A DNA stretch of 19,858 bases from JBHGBM01 sp041946965 (GTDB lineage Bacteria > Acidobacteriota > Terriglobia > Bryobacterales > Bryobacteraceae). This document shows positions 5,961-12,007 of this stretch, piece by piece (the stretch's first letter is position 1; the number at the start of each line of letters is the position of its first letter). The position numbers and the translations under genes were made by a program. A model generated the notes under the pieces. It did not search any database and was not told the DNA's origin. It saw nothing but the letters and a program-made list of their open reading frames with translations. The DNA lies in assembly GCA_041946965.1 (NCBI GenBank), contig JBHGBM010000097.1, forward strand, positions 1 to 19,858, written 5' to 3'.

Positions 5961-7196
5961 ATGGACGATCCCAACGTCCTCGAGCGCATGCGCGCCGACT
6001 GGAACCAGCGCGCGCGCGAGGACGCCAACTACTACGTCGCTTTCGGCCGCCGCCGGCAGGAGGACGCCGAGTTCTTCGCCAGCGCCGCCGGCGTCGTCCG
6101 GCTCCTCGAAGCCGAGTTGCCCCGCCTCAAGGCCCGCGACGCCGCGCTCGAAATCGGCTGCGGCCCCGGCCGCCTCATGCGTCCCATGGCGCGCCACTTC
6201 GGCGAGGTCCACGGCGTCGACGTTTCCGACGAAATGATCCGCCTCGCCCGCGACCGCCTCCGCGACGTGCCCAACGCCCACCCCCACACCTCCGCCGGCT
6301 CGGATCTCTCGGACTTCCCCGGCGAGTCCTTCGACTTCGTCTATTCCTACGCCGTCTTCCAGCACATCCCCAGCCGCGACGTCGTGTTCCACTACCTGCG
6401 CGAGGCGCGGCGCGTCCTGAAGCCCGGCGGCGTCCTGCGCTGCCAGCTCAACGGCCTGCCTCCCACCGCCAGGCAGTGCACCACCTGGGAAGGCGTGCGC
6501 GTCTCCGCCGATGAGATCGCCGCATTCGCCCGCGAAAACGGCCTGCACCTGCTCGCCCTCGAAGGCGTCCTCACCCAGTACATGTGGGTCACCTGCCGCA
6601 AGCCGCTCCAGCCGCGCATCCGCAACATCACCAATACCGCCACCGGCGAGGCCGCCGTGCCGGCGCGCGGCATGCTCGCGGCGCTCTCCCTGTGGATTGA
6701 AAACCTGCCCCCCGCCTCCGACCTGAACACCCTCGCCGTATCGGTGGACGGCCGCCCCTGCCGGCTCATCTATCTCGGCGAGCCCGACCGGCGCGGCGTC
6801 TCACAGTTGAATGCCGCTCTCCCCGAAGGCGTGCGCACCGGCCTTGTGCCTGTAACGCTGCCGGGTCTCGAACCCGCCTGGGTGCGGCTGATCCCCGCCC
6901 CGCCGCCCGTGCCTTACGTCGAAAGCATCGCCGACGGCGTCAACCTCCTCTCCGCCAACCGCACCGCCAGCGGCTCGGTCAAGGTGACCGCGGAAGAGGT
7001 CGCCAATCCCGAATCCTTCCACGCCGCCATCGCCGGCGTGCCCGCGCGCGAGATCGAATGGTTCTGCACCGATCCCACCCGCGCCCGCTACGAATTCAAC
7101 TTCCGCGTCCCGCCCCAAATCCCCCGCGGCAATCACGAGCTGCGCCTGGCGCTCGGGCGCAGGCTGTTGAGCACATCGCGGCTGGAGGTGGCGTAG
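5961..7196 (+). CDS. SAM-dependent methyltransferase with C-terminal beta-rich (Ig-like) tail
   Basis: A 411-residue protein from ATG 5961. Residues ~55-165 are a class I methyltransferase core: motif I ALEIGCGPGR (62-71), an acidic residue after strand 2 (GVDVS, D87), FDFVYSYAVFQHI (124-136) and RVLKPGG (151-157). Residues ~225-411 form a second, beta-rich region with a VDGRP...VSQLNAALPEGV pattern like one half of the TIGR03437/Ig-like fold seen in the secreted protein at 13497. No signal peptide, so cytoplasmic. The substrate is unknown; divergence from a Wzt_C protein and coupling to a beta-helix protein suggest a glycan. The frame is open upstream of 5961, but that part lies antisense to the Wzt-like gene and is rejected. 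Confidence 0.85.
   Translation: MDDPNVLERMRADWNQRAREDANYYVAFGRRRQEDAEFFASAAGVVRLLEAELPRLKARDAALEIGCGPGRLMRPMARHFGEVHGVDVSDEMIRLARDRLRDVPNAHPHTSAGSDLSDFPGESFDFVYSYAVFQHIPSRDVVFHYLREARRVLKPGGVLRCQLNGLPPTARQCTTWEGVRVSADEIAAFARENGLHLLALEGVLTQYMWVTCRKPLQPRIRNITNTATGEAAVPARGMLAALSLWIENLPPASDLNTLAVSVDGRPCRLIYLGEPDRRGVSQLNAALPEGVRTGLVPVTLPGLEPAWVRLIPAPPPVPYVESIADGVNLLSANRTASGSVKVTAEEVANPESFHAAIAGVPAREIEWFCTDPTRARYEFNFRVPPQIPRGNHELRLALGRRLLSTSRLEVA
7184..7190 (+). promoter_or_regulatory. Shine-Dalgarno deciding the TTG start at 7197
   Basis: GGAGGTG lies six bases before TTG 7197, inside the last codons of the methyltransferase. The TTG follows the methyltransferase stop codon TAG (7194-7196) with no gap. 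This is the clearest ribosome site in the window and argues for translational coupling of the two genes. Confidence 0.7.
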
Positions 7197-8555
7197 TTGC
7201 GCTGGCTGCTGCTTGCCGCGCTGCTGGCGGCGGCGCTGGCTGTCATCGGTCCGCCGCCCCAGGCGCGCCTCATCCGCCTGCCGCGCGGCACGGTGGAACT
7301 GCATACCCCCATAACCATCGCCGGCTCCGGCGTGTGGCTGCGCGGAGACCACACCGTCCTGCGCGCCGCTGCTGATTTCCACGGACGCGCGCTCGTCGAA
7401 TGCCTCGGCTGCCGCAACGCCCGCATCGGCGGTTTCACCATCGACGGCAACCGCGCCGCCCTCCAGCGCCCCGAAGGACTGCCGCCCTCGAACGTGCCCT
7501 TCGCCCGCTTCACGCGCAACAACGGCATCCTCATCGAAAACGCCGCCGAAGTGCGGGTGAGCGCCGTGCGCTTCACCGGCATCGCCGGCTTCGCCCTGCT
7601 CGCCGCGGCCTCGCGCGGCGTGACCGTCGAGCGCGTCCAGGTCCGCGACAGCGGCTCCCGCAACCCCGCCGGCCGCAATAACGCCACCGGCGGCATCCTG
7701 TTCGAAGAGGGCGCCTCGCGCTTCGCCGTGCGCCATTCCGATTTCGAAAACATCCTCGGCAACGGCGTGTGGACCCACTCCCTCTACACCTCGCCGCGCA
7801 ACCGCGGCGGCGTGATCGAAGACAACCGCTTCCGCTCGATCGCGCGCGACGCCATCCAGGTGGGCCACGCCAGCGCCGTGATCGTCCGCCGGAACTCCGG
7901 CAGCCATATCGGCTATCCCTCCGCCGAAGTGGATGCCGAATCCGGCGCGACTCCCGTGGCCATCGACACCGCCGGCAACGTGGACGCCTCCCGCTACCAC
8001 GACAACCGCTTTGAAGAAGTCAACGGCAAGTGCATCGACCTCGACGGGTTTCACGACGGCGAGGTGATCGCCAACGCCTGCGTAAATCGCGGCCCCGCTG
8101 AGGCCTATCCCCACGGCCACTTCGGCATCGTGATCAACAACTGGAACCCGGACATGCAGTCGCGGAACATCACCATCGCCGGCAACCTCATCGACGGCGC
8201 CAAGTTCGGCGGCATCTTCGTCATCGGCCGCCGCCACACCATCCGCGGCAACCGCCTCCTGAACCTCAACCTGGCCCGCTGCAACGAAAGCGCCGCCCTG
8301 TTTGGCTGCGCTGCTATTGCGGGCGAGCCCGCGGTGCTCCAAAGCGGAATTTACCTGGGGCGCGTGGCCGCCGAGTGGGCGCAAGAGCGCGCCGACGCCT
8401 CGCGCGGCCACCTCATCGAAAACAACCTGATCACCGGGTGGAAGATGCGCCGCCGCTGCATCGCCGCCGCGCCGGGCGTCTCGCTCGAAGCCAGCACCCT
8501 GCGCGGCAACCGCTGCTACGACGCGATCTCTTCGGCCACCACGGCGGTCCCGTAG
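7197..8555 (+). CDS. Secreted right-handed parallel beta-helix protein (pectate-lyase-like fold)
   Basis: A 452-residue protein starting at TTG 7197 right after the methyltransferase stop. Residues 1-23 (MRWLLLAALLAAALAVIGPP then PQA) are an export signal. The rest is a series of short beta-strand coils typical of parallel beta-helix repeats, with asparagine-ladder-like N/G positions: NNGILIENAAEVRV, GVIEDNRFRS, RNITIAGNLIDGA, GGIFVIGRRHTIRGNRLL, GHLIENNLITG. Early coils (RLPRGTVELHTPITIAGSGVW) resemble the start of pectate-lyase-superfamily (Pectate_lyase_3-type) proteins. Such proteins are polysaccharide lyases, hydrolases, epimerases or binding proteins; no catalytic triad can be assigned by eye. 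The last 40 bp overlap the convergent ybjQ-like gene. Confidence 0.82.
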   Translation: MRWLLLAALLAAALAVIGPPPQARLIRLPRGTVELHTPITIAGSGVWLRGDHTVLRAAADFHGRALVECLGCRNARIGGFTIDGNRAALQRPEGLPPSNVPFARFTRNNGILIENAAEVRVSAVRFTGIAGFALLAAASRGVTVERVQVRDSGSRNPAGRNNATGGILFEEGASRFAVRHSDFENILGNGVWTHSLYTSPRNRGGVIEDNRFRSIARDAIQVGHASAVIVRRNSGSHIGYPSAEVDAESGATPVAIDTAGNVDASRYHDNRFEEVNGKCIDLDGFHDGEVIANACVNRGPAEAYPHGHFGIVINNWNPDMQSRNITIAGNLIDGAKFGGIFVIGRRHTIRGNRLLNLNLARCNESAALFGCAAIAGEPAVLQSGIYLGRVAAEWAQERADASRGHLIENNLITGWKMRRRCIAAAPGVSLEASTLRGNRCYDAISSATTAVP

Positions 8556-8857
8556 GCCAGCACCTCGGTCACGCCGCTCATGATTTCCGTGGCGTCATAG
8601 CGTACGCCCACCACCGCGTTGGCGCCCAACTCGGAGGCGTGCCTGATCATCAGCTCGAAAGCATCCTCGCGCGTCCTTTCGCAAAGGTTCGTCAACAGCG
8701 TGATGTTGCCGCCCACCAGGGTTTGCAGTCCCGCTCCGATCGTCCCGAACAGCGACCGTGACCGTACGATAATTCCTCGCACGACCCCAAGATCGCGCAC
8801 GATGCGATATCCATCCAGCGTGAACGCCGTGGTGACCATGTCGTGTCCAACAGCCAT
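8516..8857 (-). CDS. YbjQ family (UPF0145, heavy-metal-binding-domain) protein
   Basis: A 113-residue protein (MAVGHDMVTT...) that matches the YbjQ pattern: a start of FTLDGYRIVRDLGVVRG, then VGGNITLLTNLCERTREDAF, then ASELGANAVVGVRYDA and a final VLAYGTAVV strand. E. coli YbjQ is about 107 residues, so this is full length. YbjQ proteins form homopentameric rings; a metal-binding role was proposed from structure but the function is unsettled. Start alternatives: ATG 8839 would give exactly 107 residues, with GGA seven to nine bases ahead; the frame is open further upstream to 8980 but without homology. It converges on the beta-helix gene with a 40-bp overlap and diverges from murI. Confidence 0.83.
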   Translation of the reverse strand: MAVGHDMVTTAFTLDGYRIVRDLGVVRGIIVRSRSLFGTIGAGLQTLVGGNITLLTNLCERTREDAFELMIRHASELGANAVVGVRYDATEIMSGVTEVLAYGTAVVAEEIAS

Positions 8858-8997
8858 ATCGAGCGATGTTATCGAAACCGGCGCGCAGCGGCAACCAACG
8901 TGCAAGGATTGTCTCTTGGGATCCACGGCAGCGGCCGGACGCGTGTGCGCACCGGCACGGCTGTGGAGCGGCCGACACATTGGGACATCAACACGGG
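8858..8997. other. Divergent ybjQ / murI intergenic region
   Basis: This 140-bp gap, the longest in the window, has no ORF I would defend and no clear RNA fold. A TAACAT on the minus strand (8866-8871) ends eight bases before ATG 8857 and is a candidate -10 for ybjQ. I find no convincing -10 for murI. Confidence 0.35.
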
Positions 8998-9816
8998 TTG
9001 ACTCACACTTTGCGCCGCCCCATCGGGGTGTTCGACTCCGGTGTGGGCGGCCTGACCGTCCTCCGCGCCCTCCGGCGGCGGCTGCCGGGGCGCGATTTCA
9101 TCTACCTGGGCGACACCGCGCGCGTGCCCTACGGGCGCAAACCGCCCGGGATGGTCGCCGGGTTCGCCCTTGGCATCGCGCATTTCCTGGCGGGACTCGG
9201 GGTGGAAGGCATCGTGGTGGCCTGTAACACCGCCTCCGCGGCGGCTCTGCCCAGCCTCCAGCGCCGGTCGGCGCTCCCGGTGTGGGGCGTGATCGAGCCC
9301 GGCGTCGAAGCCGCGCGCCGGACCACTCGCAACCACCGCGTCGGCGTCATCGGCACCGCCGGAACCATCGGCAGCGGTGCCTACCAGCGGCGCCTGGAGA
9401 GCTGCGGTTTGAAAGTCTGGGCCCGCGCTTGCCCCATGCTGGTCCACGTCGTGGAAGAGAACCTGGCGGATTCTCCCGAAGCCCGGATGCTCGCGCGCCA
9501 TTATCTTGATGGCCGCGCCGATATTGACACCCTGATCCTCGGCTGCACCCATTACCCCCTGCTGCGGCGCGTGTTGCAGGAAGTGGTGGGCCGCAGCGTG
9601 ATCCTGGTGGACAGCGCCGAAGCCACCGCGGAGGCGGTTTGCCGCACCATGGGCCCGGTGCCCGCCGGCGCGGGCCGCCTGCTGCACTTCGTGACCGGCG
9701 ATCCTCTGGCCTTCGAACACACCGCGCGCGTGATCGGCGAAGTGGAAGGAGAAATCGTCCCGCTCGCCGTCACGGAGTTGAACGAGCACGAGGAACGCGC
9801 CCGCCGGGCCGTCTAG
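8998..9816 (+). CDS. murI: Glutamate racemase
   Basis: A 272-residue protein from TTG 8998. It interconverts L- and D-glutamate, supplying D-Glu for position 2 of the peptidoglycan stem peptide. All MurI hallmarks are present: PIGVFDSGVGGLTV (D13, S14), GDTARVPYG, the first catalytic cysteine in VACNTASAAALP (C76), PMLVHVVEEN, and the second catalytic cysteine in LGCTHYPLL (C183, followed by T184-H185). Length is normal for the family (about 260-285). The start is uncertain: TTG 8998 or TTG 9010 (MRRPIGVFDSG) are both reasonable; no ATG or strong Shine-Dalgarno exists. The JAMM gene follows 28 bp downstream (19 bp if its TTG is used). Cytoplasmic. Confidence 0.95.
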   Translation: MTHTLRRPIGVFDSGVGGLTVLRALRRRLPGRDFIYLGDTARVPYGRKPPGMVAGFALGIAHFLAGLGVEGIVVACNTASAAALPSLQRRSALPVWGVIEPGVEAARRTTRNHRVGVIGTAGTIGSGAYQRRLESCGLKVWARACPMLVHVVEENLADSPEARMLARHYLDGRADIDTLILGCTHYPLLRRVLQEVVGRSVILVDSAEATAEAVCRTMGPVPAGAGRLLHFVTGDPLAFEHTARVIGEVEGEIVPLAVTELNEHEERARRAV

Positions 9817-9824
9817 CGTTCCGT

Positions 9825-9830
9825 TACAAT
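9825..9830 (+). promoter_or_regulatory. -10 box (TACAAT) for the JAMM-racemase pair
   Basis: TACAAT, one mismatch from consensus, lies just after the murI stop. It ends five bases before TTG 9836 and fourteen before ATG 9845. The predicted start site at about 9837 gives either a leaderless TTG-initiated message or an 8-base leader to the ATG. It implies that the JAMM and racemase genes can be expressed independently of murI. Confidence 0.5.
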
Positions 9831-9844
9831 TCAGGTTGGCTGCC

Positions 9845-11017
9845 ATGGCGCATCGGACACCGGAAGTGTGGAAGGCGCCGGAGTGTGCCGTGGCCATCGA
9901 GTACGCCCCCGAGGTCCTCGATGACATCCGCCTGGCCGTGGTCGAGGCCTACTACGCCTTCCCCCGAGGGGGTGCGGAGATCGGCGGCGTGCTGGTGGGA
10001 TCTCACGAAGGCGATACCGTGCGGATCACCGCTTTTCACGCCTTGGCATGCGAACACGCCGCCGGACCGTCGTTCACGCTTTCCGCCCGCGACTTCGCCC
10101 GGCTCGAAGAAATCCTGCATGCCACCGCCGCCGCCGGCCGTGAGGCGGTCGGTTGGTATCACTCCCACACCCGCAGCGGCATTTACCTGAGCGCGGCCGA
10201 CCTGGAAATCCACCAGCGCTATTTCCCCGAGCCCTGGCAGGTGGCGCTGGTGCTGCGGCCCACCAGCATGGTGACGCGCGCGGGTTTTTTTGCCCGCGGC
10301 GCCGACGGCCGGCTCCGCTCCGAGGCCAGCTATCTCGAGTTCACTGTGCCCGCGCTGTCGGGCCGGCCCATGGCCCGGGTCGAGACCCCCGTTAAGCCCG
10401 CACCCGCCCTCAAGCCGCCGCCCGCTCCCGAGCGCGCTCCGCTCCTCGAAATCGAGCCCCCGCACTTCGGCTTCACCCCCGCCCCGCCCCGGCCCCGGCG
10501 AAAACATCTGCTCGCCGCGCTCGCCGTCATCGCCCTCGCAGCCGCCGCCCTCTGCTACGATTTCTGGCTGCCCTATGTTCCCTGGTTCCCCGCCGGGAAC
10601 CCCGGACTGTGGGTGTTTGACGAGAGCGGAACGTTGCAGATCCGCTGGGATGCGGGCTCCCGCGCCGTGCGCCACGCGCAGGACGGAACTCTGGAGATCG
10701 TGGAACAGCACGAATACCCCATCGCCGTGCGGCTGGAGCCGGAACGGTTGCGCGATGCGGCTTTCAGTTACGAACGCCGCACCGGGCGTGTCGGGGTGCG
10801 CCTGATCCTGAAACAGCCGAATGGATCGTCCGCCTCCGCCAGCGTCACCTTTCTCGGCCAAGCGCCCGCCCCGAGGCCTTCGCCCGAAGTCGTCGAGCTG
10901 CGCAGGCAGTTGCGGCAGGCGCGCGAGGACCTCATCCGGCAAACCATGATCAACGAGGCGCTGCGGCGCGGCGTCGGCGGCGGCAGCAACACGGAGGGAG
11001 GCGATACGAAAAAGTGA
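9845..11017 (+). CDS. Membrane-anchored JAMM/MPN+ metalloprotease with periplasmic tail
   Basis: A 390-residue protein from ATG 9845 (TTG 9836 adds MAA). Residues ~15-170 form an MPN/JAB domain with an intact JAMM zinc site: E45 in GGAEIGGVLVG and WYHSHTRSGIYLSAAD giving H106-x-H108-x7-S116-x2-D119. JAMM enzymes cleave ubiquitin-like tails or isopeptide bonds in other systems. A proline-rich linker follows (~180-218), then an RPRRK stop signal and one membrane helix (~221-239). By the positive-inside rule the protease faces the cytoplasm. Residues ~253-338 are a beta-rich periplasmic domain and 346-376 a short helical, possibly coiled-coil tail. The gene overlaps the racemase gene by 4 bp (GTGA). 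The substrate is unknown; no ubiquitin-like protein is encoded nearby. Confidence 0.85.
   Translation: MAHRTPEVWKAPECAVAIEYAPEVLDDIRLAVVEAYYAFPRGGAEIGGVLVGSHEGDTVRITAFHALACEHAAGPSFTLSARDFARLEEILHATAAAGREAVGWYHSHTRSGIYLSAADLEIHQRYFPEPWQVALVLRPTSMVTRAGFFARGADGRLRSEASYLEFTVPALSGRPMARVETPVKPAPALKPPPAPERAPLLEIEPPHFGFTPAPPRPRRKHLLAALAVIALAAAALCYDFWLPYVPWFPAGNPGLWVFDESGTLQIRWDAGSRAVRHAQDGTLEIVEQHEYPIAVRLEPERLRDAAFSYERRTGRVGVRLILKQPNGSSASASVTFLGQAPAPRPSPEVVELRRQLRQAREDLIRQTMINEALRRGVGGGSNTEGGDTKK
10993..11001 (+). promoter_or_regulatory. Ribosome binding site for the GTG start at 11014
   Basis: GGAGGGAGG within the last codons of the JAMM gene lies 12 bases before GTG 11014. The spacing is slightly long, but it is the only purine-rich site here, and together with the GTGA overlap it fixes the racemase start. 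Confidence 0.6.
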
Positions 11018-11952
11018 GGGAACCAGGTGCGGAGGACGTGCGCGCGGCGGCGGAGCGGATCCGCCCGCTTGCCAAACGCACGCCCGTCATGACATCTTCG
11101 GGCTTCGATCGCGAAGCCGGCGCCAGCGCGTTCTTCAAATGCGAGAACCTGCAAAAGGGCGGCGCGTTCAAGATACGCGGGGCCTCCAACCTGGTGCTCA
11201 GCATCCCGAAAGCGGACCTGCCCCGCGGCGTGGTGGCGTATTCCTCCGGCAATCATGCCCAGGCCGTCGCCATTGCGGCGCAGTTCGTGGGTACCGCGGC
11301 CACCATCGTGATGCCGGAAGACGCGCCCCGCTCCAAAATCGAAGCTACACGCGCCCGCGGCGCCCGCATCCTGACCTACAACCGCTTCACGGACAGCCGC
11401 GAGGAGATCGCCCGGGGCATTCTCCAAGAGAGCGGCGCTACGCTCGTGCCGCCCTTCGACCACCCCCTCATCATGGCCGGCCAGGGAACCACCGCGCTCG
11501 AGCTCCTCTCGGATATCCCGGATCTGGACGCTCTGATTGCCCCGGTCGGCGGCGGCGGGCTGCTCTCCGGCTGCGCCATCGCCGCCAAGGCCCTCAACCC
11601 CCGCATCCGCATTTTCGGAGCTGAACCGGAAGGCGCCAATGACACCTTCCTCTCCATGATCGCCGGGCAGCCGGTGGCCATTGCGCACCCCGATACCATC
11701 GCCGACGGGCTGCGCTCGCCCAAGCCGGGCGCCCTGACCTTCCCCGTGCTGCGGCGCTTGTGCGAAAGAATCCTGCTGGTGACCGACGACGATCTGCGCG
11801 CGGCGGTCAACTTCCTCCTCTCCCGGATGAAGATCGTGGTCGAGCCGAGCGGCGCGGCAGCGGCCGCCGCCGTGCTCTTCCGCAAACTTCCCGCCGGCGT
11901 CCGCAAGGTTGGAGTGGTGCTCTCCGGAGGAAACCTGGACTTGGCCCTCTGA
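11014..11952 (+). CDS. Serine racemase / threonine dehydratase family PLP enzyme, racemase-like
   Basis: A 312-residue fold-type II PLP enzyme. The Schiff-base lysine is K53 in GGAFKIRGASN, the phosphate loop is GGGGL (179-183), and SGGN near residues 304-307 contacts the pyridine. Two details point to serine racemase rather than catabolic threonine dehydratase. The loop reads SSGNH (S78 before G79), where E. coli IlvA and TdcB have SAGNH, and this serine is the second catalytic base of racemases. The racemase metal site is also kept, AEPEGAND giving E204, A208, D210. Such enzymes often also deaminate L-serine or L-threo-3-hydroxyaspartate. No C-terminal ACT domain is present. GTG 11014 overlaps the JAMM stop by four bases, so the two are translationally coupled. 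Racemase activity is inferred, not shown. Confidence 0.88.
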   Translation: MREPGAEDVRAAAERIRPLAKRTPVMTSSGFDREAGASAFFKCENLQKGGAFKIRGASNLVLSIPKADLPRGVVAYSSGNHAQAVAIAAQFVGTAATIVMPEDAPRSKIEATRARGARILTYNRFTDSREEIARGILQESGATLVPPFDHPLIMAGQGTTALELLSDIPDLDALIAPVGGGGLLSGCAIAAKALNPRIRIFGAEPEGANDTFLSMIAGQPVAIAHPDTIADGLRSPKPGALTFPVLRRLCERILLVTDDDLRAAVNFLLSRMKIVVEPSGAAAAAAVLFRKLPAGVRKVGVVLSGGNLDLAL

Positions 11953-11953
11953 C

Positions 11954-11974
11954 AAAATCCGGGGACTCTCCCGG
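11954..11974 (-). terminator. Probable terminator of the sulfatase gene
   Basis: On the minus strand a CCGGG/CCCGG stem (11970-11974 with 11959-11963) with a six-base loop is followed by ATTTTG. It sits in the 55-bp convergent gap, just past the racemase stop and after the sulfatase stop in minus-strand direction. The T run is short, so it is weak. Confidence 0.45.
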
Positions 11975-12007
11975 CTGCCGGCGCGGAATCTCGCATCCGC
12001 ACCGCAA

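Noticed and set aside
6801..8411. A 536-codon minus-strand frame opposite the methyltransferase and beta-helix genes
   Set aside because: Glycine/alanine/valine-rich low-complexity translation spanning two real genes; a codon-bias shadow.
8858..8980. N-terminal extension of the YbjQ protein to 8980
   Set aside because: It would add 41 residues without homology; YbjQ proteins are about 105-115 residues long.
8866..8997. N-terminal extension of MurI upstream to 8866
   Set aside because: The extra 44 residues lack MurI similarity and overlap the ybjQ upstream region; family members begin just before PIGVFDSG.
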